The position numbers and the translations under genes are program-made. Below, in pieces: positions 21,790 through 33,041 of a DNA stretch of 64,000 nucleotides (position 1 is its first letter; every line of letters starts with the position of its first letter). Origin of the DNA: Cordilura impudica (lineage: Eukaryota; Arthropoda; Insecta; Diptera; Scathophagidae); the NCBI GenBank assembly GCA_963682025.1, contig OY821520.1, positions 86,349,465-86,413,464 on the forward strand. Direction: 5' to 3'. The notes under the pieces were generated by a model. It was not told where the DNA came from, did no database searches, and saw only the letters and a list, made by a program, of their open reading frames with translations.

Positions 21790-22950
21790 TTGAACAATTT
21801 CGCACATGATATTTTTGATTTTAGCAACCTCATTCGTTCTAAGGGCACCACTGTGATATGGTTGACCATTTGAAAATACAGTTACTTCTAAAGTTATGGC
21901 TAAAACTTACAACGACTGACCTTGTAAAAGCCAAATGAACAGGAAACTGTAATCAGTGAAAATATTTGGGATGCGTGGTATTAAGACATCTTCACCTTTG
22001 AATTTTCTTGTTCCTTCAATTACATAACTCATTGATTTTTTGACCGCAAGTGTCGTTCCGTTGCATAATTTTCATGGAATTATGAAGCGCAACGATTGGT
22101 GATCCGATTTTCAATTGATAATTATGTTTTGGTATTCCAGGCAAATCCAGAGAATTTAAAATTTCAGTTAGATAATGTACTACGTCTTCTTTATTCTTTA
22201 TTGTATCAACAGATTTATATGTGAGCAATTTGCCAACAATTTGAGGTTGAATGTTTAAGTTAAAATCACTGACATCATTATTTTTTTCCTGCCAAGCATG
22301 ATTTTTTTATTGCTGTTTTATATTTGGGAAGACTTTTTCAATTAATTTTAATTGTGTGAATATGCAAAAATTTCTCGCAATTGCAATTAAACCATCATTA
22401 TAAATTGGCATTTTCACATCACCCATTAAAAATGCAGGTGCAAAAGCAATTGTAAATTAAAAGATAAGGTGAGCATTCGATATAAAATTTGTTCCGTCTT
22501 GTAATCACGATATTTCATCTATAAATCAGATGGGTTGGTCGGATTGCAAGTTATAATAATGATTGAGAATAACAATGTTTATCGTGTTCAAGCAATCCTA
22601 ATTTTTGACATGTTTCACGATATGTGGCGCATAATTGTCCATCTCAAATAATTAAATAATGTGGATTTAATGGTGCAAATTTCTAGTTGATAGTTAAGTC
22701 TCCATTGTTGCCTGTTTTGAATGTCACGTCCAGTGGTACGTTCACGATCTCTTCTGTTTCTAACTCTCACACTCTCCATTCGTTCTTCTCTTTGTTCTTC
22801 ATTTTGATTTGATCTTGACCACACCATTCGTTGCTTGGCTAATTCATTACTTTCTAATCGCTCTTGTTCATTTTGATTTGATCTATTTAAACGTACTTCA
22901 TTAATGTGGCGTTAACGTCTACCAATTTGTGAACGCTTTCGTCGCGCCAT
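21790..22950 (-). pseudogene. Helitron Rep/helicase protein, internally deleted copy A
   Basis: Starts MARRKRSQIGRR (22950) and runs through the repetitive charged N-terminus found in insect Helitrons (RSNQNEEQREERMESVRV). After a large deletion it resumes in the helicase C-terminus: DLPGIPKHNYQLKIGSPIV near 22080-22140, TRKFKGEDVLIPRIP near 21970-22015, and a worn VFSNGQPY (motif VI region) near 21840. These last blocks correspond to the PIF1-type helicase end of Helitron proteins. The Rep nuclease and most of the helicase are missing. Confidence 0.85.
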
Positions 22951-23024
22951 TGTTGAATAATTTTATTGTTTTTTTTTTTATTTAATTTTAACTGAATGAT
23001 TAAATTAATAATTAAACAAGTAAG

Positions 23025-23452
23025 AAAATTTTAGTCAGTCTATACCGACTATACGACAACCTCTTAGTTCTAACTAATTGAATATAGAAAATTAGCATAA
23101 ATCAAATTTGAGTGGCATTGTTAATAATTTTTTTTGGCTGCAGCTATGAAAAAGTTCATATCGGATTCTATATCTGTATTGGGCGTAGGTCGAAAAATTA
23201 GACTGATCCTAACCATATTTGCTAAGATCACTCATTTTTTGCAAAAATATGTAAAAACCAAAATTGACAAATGTCTGTGCACCATTATTTTTTTTTTTTT
23301 TTGTTAAATTTAAGTGAAAATCGGGAATCAGCTTTACATGGGGGCTACAACTAACAATTATCCTATAGGGTTTACTTTTGTACCACCGATTAATGGATGT
23401 AAGTCGATATCACAAGAGATATTTTTGTGGGGACTGAACCGATGCATGTTCA
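23025..23452 (+). mobile_element. mini-me/DINE-1-like copy D (5' half)
   Basis: Begins ACAAGTAAGAAAATTTTAGTC and keeps the diverged palindrome and middle blocks, but stops before the GTCY microsatellite. More diverged than the other copies. Confidence 0.8.
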
Positions 23453-23639
23453 TGCTTTTCTTTCATTTTATATTATTATATTAATTTTATATTTCATATT
23501 CATATATATTTCATATCCTTTGAATAAATTGTCTTTTATTAGCTTTAAGTTATTTACAGGTCTTCTTATTTTATTTAGAAACGTAAAAATAGTTTTTATA
23601 CATAAAATAATTTTATAACAAAATTGGTTAAAAGTGGTT

Positions 23640-24783
23640 TTAGTTTATATTCGCGAGCAATAAGCAGATAATTGCACCAAATATATATCCCAATGGATTA
23701 TTTGGAACCCAGGAGTACTGAAGGATTAAATAAATAAAAATTAATTGAATTATTTTTCTTAAATTCTAAATAGTGGTTTCATCGAGTTTAACAGAAAACT
23801 CGTTTTCGGTCATTTTAATTTAAAAATATCTTAAAATCCAAAGCTGGCCTTCGCAAATAATGGATTATCGTTCTCAGATTTATCCCAAATTTTAGGAGCG
23901 GAAGTTCTACATATTTGGCTATTATATTTTAAGCATCGCATCTAAAAATTCGGCAGCACTTACAAAATATTTGAATTTTTTGAATAAATTGTGTTTTATT
24001 TAGATTGGGGTCATATGTGACCCCAATTACAGAAGGGCTAATGGGGTCATATTAAAATGAAATATAACATTTAAAAGTAGAAAAGTGATGAATTTTAGAT
24101 ACAAAGTATTTAGAAAGTGTACATATACAGAATATTTTACTAAAATCCCATTTTTCTAGAAATCCGCAAAAATAAAATGTTTGTCAAAAAAATTCTGAGA
24201 TAGGGACTTACTTTGAAATTCACACCTAAAGTTTTAGTTTTGTTTAAGAAAATATTTTAAAACTTGAAAAAGGTGTTTTCAAAATTTTATCAAAAAAATT
24301 TCCCTTTTCGGCCTCAATGCCCAATAGGTTAGCAACGTGGTAATAAAATAGTGCTTCATATCTGAGTACTTATAAGTAATAGAGATCAAAAGGATATTAT
24401 AGCTTTAATCAATTTCTCAATGTTGAAAAAAATGCTATCAAATTTCATGAGCTAGTTTTTTTTTAGCACAAAAGTGGTCTGGGGCATTTGCTATTTCTTG
24501 GCGAGATTTTATTCGATTTTGAAGTTTTATTGCTTTTGAAAAGATAACTTAATACTGATCCCGAATTATGTAACAACTTGTCGAAAAAATTTAACTATGG
24601 AACGAAATTTTCGTAAAATCTGAAAAAAAAAGTCATATTTTCCCCATATAAACACATTTGAAATTTTCAATCGCGATGAGGCACGACTAAATGTTTTTTG
24701 ATTGACCCAAAACTTTGTATTTCTCAGTTTTTTTTCTATTCGCATATTTCGAGGGGGTGAGACCGAGACTTTGAATACTTTTT
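23640..24783 (+). repeat. Unclassified 1.2 kb repeat U1, copy 1
   Basis: Matches 46650-47880 in inverted orientation over the whole length, with diagnostic words TTCGCGAGCAATAAGCAG, GGGGTCATATGTGACCCC, GGCCTCAATGC and GCATTTGCTATTTCTTGGCG. Non-coding. GGGGTCATATGTGACCCC at 24007-24024 is a perfect 18-bp palindrome. Its right end is interrupted in a T run by mini-me copy E. Confidence 0.85.
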
Positions 24784-25240
24784 TATACCCTATACCACTA
24801 TATGGTTTGGGTATAATGACTTTGTGCTGCTGTTTGTAACAACCAAAAATATTTGACCTACACCCATCTTTAATTAAACCGATCGAATCAGAATCACTAT
24901 CTGATTCGATTTAACGATGTCCGTTCGTCCGTCCGTCCGTCCGTCCGTCCGTCCATCCGTCCGTCCCTCTGTGTGTCCATGTAAAGCTTGTAATCAAACT
25001 GCAGGTCGCAAATATGAATATATTTTGATGAAATTTGGCATTTAATCCTTTATCAGCCATGGGATGAACGCTGTTAAAATTGGTGAGAATCGGTCTATGT
25101 TCAGACCTAGCCCCCGTACAAATGACCCCTATGAAATCAACATATATTGCCATAAGATCCAAATTATCATACAAATCTTAGTCAAATTGGGCTTGTATAT
25201 ATATATTACATCGTTTAATCATTAGTCCAAAAATGATCCC
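24784..25240 (-). mobile_element. mini-me/DINE-1-like copy E (3' half)
   Basis: Retains the GGGTATAA end, the microsatellite (about 11 GTCC-like units at 24920-24970) and blocks up to the middle; the other half is absent. It is joined directly to Helitron coding sequence at about 25241. Confidence 0.85.
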
Positions 25241-25454
25241 AAGCAACATAATCCACGCGGTTCTTTCTCAAATTTAACTGCATTGCAATGCTCACAAGCG
25301 AAAGACATCTGGCCGAATTGAACCGATGTGTGCGAACTGTATTGAATGTTGGGCTCATATCGAAAGGGTGCATGCTCAATGTTCACCTGAATAATTTGTT
25401 GTAGCCTACGTTGTCGTTCAAAAGTCGCACATTGTGATCTGGCTTCATCACTTT
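25241..25454 (-). pseudogene. Helitron Rep protein N-terminal region, part 2 (copy B)
   Basis: Frame reads SDEARSQCATFERQ, then FGQMSFACEHCNAVKFE and GLCC. The C..C...KF.GE..GLCC arrangement is the N-terminal zinc-finger region of insect Helitron proteins. The preceding codons lie at 26971-27183: removing the LINE rejoins RARQ-S-DEARS. The Helitron is then cut off by mini-me copy E. Confidence 0.88.
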
Positions 25455-26965
25455 TATTTATTTATTTATTTAAATTTGGTATCCTATTCAACAAGACATG
25501 AAATCTTCAAAACAGAACAGGTATAAATATGTTAGTTGGAGTTTGACTTACAATACAACTTAACATTATAGTGACAATATTAAATATTAATAACAAAAAA
25601 CAATATTGATTTATATACAAATAATAGATATTTATAAGTGGCATATAGAATTTAAAAAACAAATAAAAGTATACAGTAAAAATTTTCAATATATATTTGT
25701 TAACAGCAAGTTAGTATATGTGCATTGTAAAAAAAAATAAAAATTTTCTAAATGTATTGTTGTAAAATTTTCTTTTTGAAAATTGAGCCGTTGCTGATTC
25801 CTTTAATTGTAGAAGGTAAACCATTCCAAAGACGCGCTGCATGTATGAAAAACTGCCATTCAGATACCAACGTATGGTGCCGAAATTGAATTAAATTTTT
25901 ATTTCTCCGAAGCCTACTAAAACGCAATCGGTTATAAAGATAATCTAGTCTCTGGTTACTAATTATTTTGTGTAAAAAAGTAAGACATCTTATTTTTAAT
26001 AAGTCATCAAAATTGACAGCAAAAATTTGCTTTGAGTAAGATGAAATTTGATCGAACCTTCTGAGCCCGTAAACGTATCTTGCGATATTGTTAAACGTTA
26101 TATTTAGCCTGGACTTACTTTTAGTATCGCAACTTGCAAATATTTCACATACATATAGTAGTGTTGGTATTAAGTATGTCTTTACAAGTAGCAAGCGTAT
26201 ATTGATTGGTGCACAATATTGGGTAGGCCAAAGTGTTCGTAACATCGAATACGTTTTACCACAGGCAGCAGCGACATGGTCTGACCAAGTCAATGTTTTA
26301 TTGAAGATAACACCCAAATTTTTTGCTCGTTCAACGATTTCGATTTGGTGATCATTTATATATATGTTTAGATTGTCTGAGATTCTTGTCAATCTGTTAC
26401 GCACCAAAATACACTTTGTTTTTTGTGGATTGAGACTCAGTCCATTTGCAGCTGCCCAACGATAAACACGTTCTAACTTATCATTCAAATTTCTACTGCA
26501 ATCTTCAATTTTTTCTTTCTTGCTGCTAATATATAGCTGTACGTCATCAGCATACATTCTTATATTGCAGTGAATTAACTGTTTAGGTAGATCAGAAGCA
26601 TAAATTGAGAAAAGGAGGGGACCAAGGATAGAACCCTGTGGTACACCTCTTATCACAGGAAGGAACGTCGACGCAATTTTATGAGTTTCTATGCATTGCG
26701 AACGATTTACTAGGTAAGACTTCATAAGTGCAACAGAAGTTGGTGAAAAGTGCATCATTTTCTTAAGCTTTTGTAGCAAAACTATGTGATCCACCGTATC
26801 GAAAGCTTTTGAATGGTCTAACAGCACTAATATTACCACGCGGCCATCATCAATATCTCTCCTTATATATTCTGTTACATCAGCTAAAGCTGTAATACAG
26901 CTGTGTTTGGCACGAAACCCAGATTGACGGTCGGTAAGCAGGTTATTATCATTTATGAAGGACGT
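25455..26965 (-). mobile_element. Jockey/CR1-like LINE, 5' truncated, inserted in a Helitron gene
   Basis: Flanked by a 5-bp target duplication acttt (25450-25454 and 26966-26970). The 3' end is a (TAAA)n tail (25455-25475). Only the reverse transcriptase and C-terminal part remain (about 1.5 kb), the usual result of incomplete reverse transcription. It is the same family as the LINE in the palindrome arms and the best preserved copy. Confidence 0.92.
25748..26965 (-). CDS. LINE reverse transcriptase, 5'-truncated open frame
   Basis: About 405 codons are open without a stop. Order: NLLTDRQSGFRAKHSCITAL, LLDHSKAFDTVDH (catalytic Asp), GVPQGSILGPLLFSIYASDL, MYADDVQLYIS (the YADD catalytic pair, near residue 200), GLSLNPQKTKC, LGVIFNKTLTWSDHV, then a C-terminal domain ending at 25748. 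The endonuclease and the RT N-terminus are lost. The open frame continues upstream into Helitron codons (to 27061), which creates a chance chimeric frame starting in MVGNRARQSEDINE; that fusion is unlikely to be a real protein. Confidence 0.88.
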   Translation of the reverse strand, partial: TSFINDNNLLTDRQSGFRAKHSCITALADVTEYIRRDIDDGRVVILVLLDHSKAFDTVDHIVLLQKLKKMMHFSPTSVALMKSYLVNRSQCIETHKIASTFLPVIRGVPQGSILGPLLFSIYASDLPKQLIHCNIRMYADDVQLYISSKKEKIEDCSRNLNDKLERVYRWAAANGLSLNPQKTKCILVRNRLTRISDNLNIYINDHQIEIVERAKNLGVIFNKTLTWSDHVAAACGKTYSMLRTLWPTQYCAPINIRLLLVKTYLIPTLLYVCEIFASCDTKSKSRLNITFNNIARYVYGLRRFDQISSYSKQIFAVNFDDLLKIRCLTFLHKIISNQRLDYLYNRLRFSRLRRNKNLIQFRHHTLVSEWQFFIHAARLWNGLPSTIKGISNGSIFKKKILQQYI

Positions 26966-26970
26966 ACTTT

Positions 26971-27183
26971 GCCGAGCACGAACTTCTCTTCTTCTCAATA
27001 ATTGCTGCTCATTGTGTGCTTCGTTGATGTCTTCTGACTGTCGCGCACGATTTCCAACCATTCTGGTCGAACTGATTCCCTTCCAGTAGCACGTTCCTCC
27101 TCCGTTCGACGTGTTGCGATATTTCGGTGCTGCGTTGTGTCCTGAGAACGCCGGCCAATGTTATCATAAACTCTTCTTGGCAT
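26971..27183 (-). pseudogene. Helitron Rep protein N-terminal region, part 1 (copy B)
   Basis: Begins MPRRVYDNIGRRSQDTTQ, a charged, Arg-rich N-terminus like that of copy A. One frameshift near 27060 leads to NRARQSEDINEAHNEQQLL and RARQS at the LINE junction. Together with 25241-25454 it gives about 140 codons of N-terminus. Confidence 0.82.
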
Positions 27184-27480
27184 CGTAATAAAAATGATAA
27201 AATTATCCGAAAGTCAAAAAGAATATGTATTTTTAAAGAAACAGTTATTCAATAATAGACCAATTTTTTTAAATTGGAGCGCTTATGTAAACTTAAATTT
27301 AAGTATATTATTTTAAGATCCAAGTTTGCTATTAAATTATGTGATGGAAGACCTGGCAAATAAAGTTAATTAAAAAGTGTTTTGATAAATTCACTCCTTC
27401 ATGTTATACTACCGCAGTAGCAATTAACTTGAATGAAAATTGCGGAAATTTCAATTTTTGTTATGCTGCTGAAATTGCCA
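27184..27480. other. AT-rich interval, nothing recognised
   Basis: Upstream of the Helitron start codon; probably its 5' region. No 5' TC terminus could be placed. Confidence 0.4.
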
Positions 27481-27539
27481 TTTCTCTTAAATATTTTCCT
27501 TCAAAATGATCCAATATATTAAAGTTCAATATCTACTTT

Positions 27540-28180
27540 TATGGAACTAACCCCACCCATTTATCCGATTCGGCACATTTTCACACTCACACTAATAACT
27601 CACACTAATAACCTATGAACTCACACAAATTATCTTCACTTTCCCTTTTAAATTCAAGATACTATTATTATTTTTAAAATTTATTTTATACGGTAGGTGA
27701 CACGCCCACTTGTCCAAAGCTCTCCCTATCATTATACTCGGTATATGTACATAATATTTAATCAGTAATTTGTAGAGGTTGTACACCGCCCACTTATCGA
27801 TTCCAGCCTATTTTCATCAGGTGTACTTACACTAATAACAAATGACGTCACATAAAGTCTGATATTTAGTGATTAATTTTTTGTAGGTGCCACGCCCACT
27901 GTTCCGATAACGCTAATTTTTACAACGGCCACTCACAGCAACTCACAGCAACAATAGATGACATCATACAAAGTTGCAAAGCTCTCCCTAAAACAGTACT
28001 CAAGATATATGATGTTAAAAATTAATTTTGTATGGGAGGTACCACGCCCACTTAACCGATACCGACCATTTTCGGTATGACCATCTATATTAATAATAGA
28101 TGGCCTCACACAAATTTACAAAGTTCTCCCTCTCATAGTACTCAATATTTATGATGTTAAAATGGAATAACCGCGTACAG
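27540..28180 (-). repeat. Diverged GGGCGTGG-type tandem repeats (about 5 units)
   Basis: Units with CCACGCCCACTT at about 27684, 27783, 27885 and 28038, and a worn one at 27545, followed by TTTTCGGTAT-like, AATAATAGATG and AAGCTCTCCCT words. The same motif set, inverted, builds the array inside the Helitron at 53849-55286. This is a fragment without recognisable Helitron ends. Confidence 0.75.
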
Positions 28181-28335
28181 CGCCATCTGTTGATACTTTT
28201 TGCACTTTTCTTTTTTCCTAAACCTTCGTGTGGCAGTTACAAACAAACTAGCAGAAGAAAGTATCTCTTTTGGTCTTGCAGTTTTCAGGTTTTAAGTGGA
28301 CGAACAAACCACGATTCATTTTATATAGATTCATA
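28181..28335. other. Short unassigned interval
   Basis: Sequence between the tandem repeats and the TIR element, ending in the TA (28334-28335) that is the presumed target duplication. Confidence 0.4.
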
Positions 28336-30815
28336 TCGTCGGTTGACAGGTCAAACTCACTAAGTGCAGATTTGAGCCAAAATGACTTAATATCACAAAA
28401 TATTTTTTTTTTTGTATTCTATTGGTTACAAAAATCGTTATGTTCATTGAGCGATCCTATGCCCCAATTTTCGATTCTTTGTTTTCATTAACTACAATTT
28501 CGTATATCCTTACGGCAGGAGAAAATCACAAACGTACTTAATGATTTTTATTTGTCAATGTTTTATACCTTAGACGCAGTTAATGAACTTAAGTTTAAAA
28601 AAAATAAGATATTATTTGAGATCAAAGTTGGCTTTGATTTGAATTTCAACGGTATGACAAAAAGAAATTTGTCATTTCTCTCGGTGTCTTAAAGTGAGTT
28701 GAATTTTTGTGTAATTATAAATTAATAAAAACAATATTAACTATGAATAGATCAAGTAGAAATAGATACTTAGCCGAATTGGCAATGAACAAACAAGATG
28801 TGATAAAACCCCTGACAACAACGTAAGTACATAATGTATCTATGTAATGTAGGTGTTGTCGTGAAACAAAATTGAGGGTGATATTCTTATAATTCAATTC
28901 ATATACTACATACATACATAAATTCTTGGCCAACAGGATTTGTTTGATAATAAACCTGATAGCGTGTCTGAAGCTACAAAGTTTGTTAATGCTTTAACTC
29001 AACAAGAAATATCTCCTACTGATGAAGAGCAAAGTGATGCGAACAAGAATAATGATGAGGAGACTGGAGCAATTGAATCTAATGTGAGTGGCAAATTCTT
29101 TTTAAATTTCTGTCCGCATAAATCTTAAAACATAAAATTCCTAAATCCGCTTGATTATGTGCAGATTCAAAACAACTCTTTTCGGCTTGTCGACTACGAC
29201 TGCAGTTCTGATGGAGATTTCAGTGAAGATTCAAACGAAGATCAAACTTTCAAGCCAAACTTCCAAGAAGATTCTGATATTTCAGATTTTTCGGATTACA
29301 TGGTCGAAACCAATAAGAAGGTTTTGACGAGATGAAAAAAAAAATTACCCAGAAGCCTGGAAGGTCAATGTAGCTGAATGTCGTCGAGCTAAATGCCTTT
29401 CATATTCAACAAAAAAAAAAAGAACCATCCTGCTAAAGCTCCAAAGCATATTGACTGCTCTGAATGTAAGTTTAAATGTACAAATTATGTCTCTGAGGTG
29501 GAAAGGCAAGAAATTTGCAAATCGTTCTGGGGATTTTCTGACTATAACAGGCAAAAAGACTTTATAATAAAACATGTCGAAGAATTGATGTAAACAATGT
29601 AAAATCGCGTAATGTGTCCAAAACATATTTTTTAGAAAATAGCACTGGCAGACAAAGAGTATGCGCAAAATTTTTTGAAAAGACCCTTTCCATCTCAAAC
29701 GGACCTATAAACACTGCAATTTCCGGTTCAAAATTTGGGTCATTTACTGACAATGATAAAAGAGGTCGAAAAGTACCCGGAAATAAAACAAGTGAAACAG
29801 GAATTTCTTTGGTAAAAAGCCACATAGATAGCTTTCCTGTAATGGAATCCCATTACGTACGAAAGTCCAACAAGAAATTGTACCTAGATAGCAATTTGTC
29901 TATTTGGAAAATGTACGATCTTTATCGTAATGATTTTTGCCCCAAACGCAACATTACAGAAATTGTCAGCGAAAAAACTTATAGAAGAATATTCTGTAAT
30001 GATTACAACTATTCGTTTTTTAAACCAAAAAAAGACCTTTGCGGAACATGTGCAAAATATGACCAAGCTTCTAATGCAGACAAAAAAGAACTGGAAGAAG
30101 AATATACAATGCATCTTATAAGAAAAAATCAGTGTAATGAAGCCAAAGAAAATGATAAGGTCAGATGCAAAACTGATCCTTCATTCATTACATGCACTTT
30201 TGATTTGCAAAGTGTCCTTCAATTGCCCTATTCCAGTGTGTCATTGTTTTATTACTCCACAAAAATATGCGTTTACAATTTGACTATCTATGTAGGAAGC
30301 GGAGAAATAGCCCACTGTTACACTTGGAACGTATTGAATGGAAAGCGGGGGAGCAATGAAATAGGATCAATTTTATTGAAATTTCTCGAAACTTTACCGT
30401 TAACCGTGACAGATGTTTCACTATTCTGTGACACTTGTGGTGGTCAGAATAGAAACCAACTAGTAGCAGCTGTTTTAATGTACGCTGTACAAAATTTAAG
30501 CCACTTGAACAGAGTTGAACTTAAATTTTTAGAGTCAGGACATTCACACATGGAGTGTGACTCGATGCATTCCGCAATAGAGTCGGATACGAAAAATAAG
30601 AGTGCATACACAATGACTGATTGGATTCGAATCATAAAACATAAAATCCAAAGCGAATACCAAGTTCATCTATTAAAATTCTCCGACTTCTACAATTTAC
30701 AGGAACTAGCAAGCAGCACAATAAAAAATCGAAATCGAGACGAATTTGGCGACAAAGTATCATGGCTAAAAATAAAATGTCTAAAATTCGAAAAACAATT
30801 CCCGGAAACCTTTTT

Positions 30816-32434
30816 TATACCTTATACCACTATGTGGTTTGGGTATAATGACTTTGTGCTGCTGTTTGTAACAACCAAAAAGATTTGACCTAGACCCATC
30901 TTTAATTATACCGATCGAATCAGAATCACTTTCTGAGTTGATTTAACAATGTCCGTCCGTCCGTCCGTCCGTCCGTCCGTCCATCCGTCCGTCCGTCTGT
31001 GTGTCCATGTAAAGCTTGTAATCAAACTGCAGGTCGCAAATATGAATATATTTTGACGAAATTTGGTATATAAGCTTTCATCGGCCATGGGATGAACGCT
31101 ATTGAAATTGGTGAGAATCGGTCCATGTTCAGACCTAGCCCCCATACAAATTACCCATATGAAATCGACATAAATTGCCATAAGATCCAAATTGTCATAT
31201 AGATCTTACTCAAATTGGGTTTGTATGCGTTCATTACATCCACTAATGAGTAGTCCAAAAATGATCCCTTTGACCCCATATAGAGCTGCTTCCCGATCTT
31301 CACTTAAATCTATTAAAAAACAAGTAAGAAAATTATAGTCGGTCTAGACCGACTATATGATACCCTATACCATGGTTTAGAGACCCTATCTTTCGGTCCA
31401 ACTACTTCGATATAGAAAATAAGCATAAACCAAATTTGAGTGGGATTTTTATTAATTTTTTTGGCTGCAGATATGAAAAAGTTCATATCGGATGCTATAT
31501 CTATAAAGGGACTAGGTCCAAAAATGGACCGATCCTGATCATGTTTGGTAAAGTCTCTTGTATTTTGCAAAAATATGTACAAACCTAATTCTGAGAAGAA
31601 TCAGTGCAATATTTTTGTTTTTTAATAGATTTAAGTGAAGATCGGGAAGCAGCTCTATATGGGGTCAAAGGGATCATTTTTGGACTACTCATTAATGGAT
31701 GTAATGAATGCATACAAACCCAATTTGAGTAAGATCTATATGATAATTTGGATCTTATGGCAATTTATGTCGATTTCATAGGGGTAACTTGTATGGGGGC
31801 TAGGTCTGAACATGGACCGATTCTCACCAATTTCAATAGCGTTCATCCCATGGCCGATAAAAGCTTATGTACCAAATTTCATCAAAATATATTCATATTT
31901 GCGACCTGCAGTTTGATTACAAGCTTTACATGGACACACAGACGGACGGACGGACGGACGGACGGACGGACGGACGGACGGACGGACGGACGGACGGACA
32001 TTGTTAAATCAACTCAGAAAGTGATTCTGATTCGATCGGTATAATTAAAGATGGGTCTAGGTCAAATATTTTTGGTTGTTACAAACAGCAGCACAAAGTC
32101 ATTATACCCAAACCACATAGTGGTATAGGGTATAACAAAAATATTGCACTGATTCTTCTTAAATTTTTGTTTGTACATATTTTTGCAAAATACAAGAGAC
32201 TTTACCAAACATGATCAGGATCGGTCCATTTTTGGACCTAGTGCCTTATAGATATAGCATCCGATATGAACTTTTTCATATCTGCAGCCAAAAAATTAAT
32301 ACAAATCACACTCAAATTTGGTTTTTGCTTATTTTCAATGTCCAGTTAAGTTGGGCCTAAGAGATAGGGTTTCTAAGCGCATGGTATAGGGTATCGTATA
32401 GTCGGTCTAGATCGACTATAATTTTCTTACTTGT
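30816..32434 (-). mobile_element. mini-me/DINE-1-like copy F, inserted in K1 ORF
   Basis: Minus-strand copy split in two (30816-31320 and 32135-32434) by copy G. Six T's on its left and three on its right leave seven T's when the element plus two T's are removed, which restores the frame as ...PETFFYRYAH. About 11 GTCC units. Confidence 0.92.
31321..32134 (+). mobile_element. mini-me/DINE-1-like copy G, nested inside copy F
   Basis: Full-length plus-strand copy with the longest microsatellite here (about 14 GGAC units near 31940-31995). It interrupts copy F in the run of six A's before CAAAAATATTG; copy A (6418-6434) shows the intact sequence. Confidence 0.93.
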
Positions 32435-33041
32435 TTATAGATACGCTCATACATCTGATTATAAGAAAGTAAACGTTGCTGGAAGAGGTCATCCAAAGAA
32501 AAGCGCCCACACTGAAGTCAGCTTACAATAATTTACTACCAATTTCATCGGCAAAAAAGACTGATCTTGTTAAGCTTTGCGATTCAAGACTGATTCCAGA
32601 AGAAATGATTCCATGGTACAAGCAATTGCCAGTAGTTAACATGGAAAGCATGAGCGCTTACCAGAACCTTCCATGATGAAAGTGATTTAGAAGATGAATA
32701 ACATTTTTTCCTTTTTTCCTATAAAATTATATTTTTTTTAATAAATGAAGTTACAGAATAAAAAATTATAATTTTTTCGTTCTTCATTATCTCTCAATTT
32801 TTTTTCGATTCCGGCAGGTAAAAATCATTAAGGGTTTTATTTTGTATTGTCTTGAAAACTTTTTGTAGTTAGGCCGAAAATTTAAAAGCAATTATAATAA
32901 AGAAACTATTTTTTAATTTACTATGCAAAATCGCATCGATCTTATGTATAATAGATTTTTTATACAAAATTTAACATTAAAACCTAAATATCTCTAAACT
33001 AGCCTGACTACACTTAGTGAGTTTTACTTGTCAACCGACGA

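Larger units (their letters stand above)
28743..32676 (+). pseudogene. K1 transposase-like protein, multi-exon, interrupted
   Basis: A possible first exon starts ATG at 28743 and ends at donor GTAAGT (28823), but its phase does not match the next exon. Exon 28937-29083 (147 bases) is rich in Glu/Asp/Asn; intron 29084-29164 has GTGAGT and GTGCAG. The frame then shifts in two A runs near 29335 and 29410. A cysteine block IDCSECKFKC follows, then 424 open codons (29614-30888) with FKPKKDLCGTCAKYDQ, FDLQSVL, FCDTCGGQNRNQLV and SGHSHMECDSMHSAIE. The D...D...E spacing suggests a DDE/RNase H-like transposase. The C-terminus resumes at 32437 (PISSAKKTDLVKLCDSRLIP, then IPWYKQLP) after the mini-me pair. 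Similar multicopy hypothetical proteins exist in insects; I cannot name the superfamily. Confidence 0.72.
28336..33041 (+). mobile_element. TIR DNA transposon with DDE-like ORF, superfamily unassigned (call K1)
   Basis: Inverted ends of about 34 bp, TCGTCGGTTGACAGGTCAAA at 28336 and inverse of TCGTCGGTTGACAAGTAAAA ending at 33041 (three mismatches in the whole TIR), flanked by TA on both sides. It spans 4706 bp, or about 3.1 kb without the nested mini-me pair (30816-32434). It encodes one large protein with at least one intron. Confidence 0.82.

Noticed and set aside
25748..27061. A single 437-codon protein
   Set aside because: The first 33 codons are Helitron sequence and the rest a LINE; a target duplication marks the border.
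31940..31995. Regular GGAC units as a CRISPR-like or satellite array
   Set aside because: No spacers; it is a tetranucleotide microsatellite inside a transposable element.
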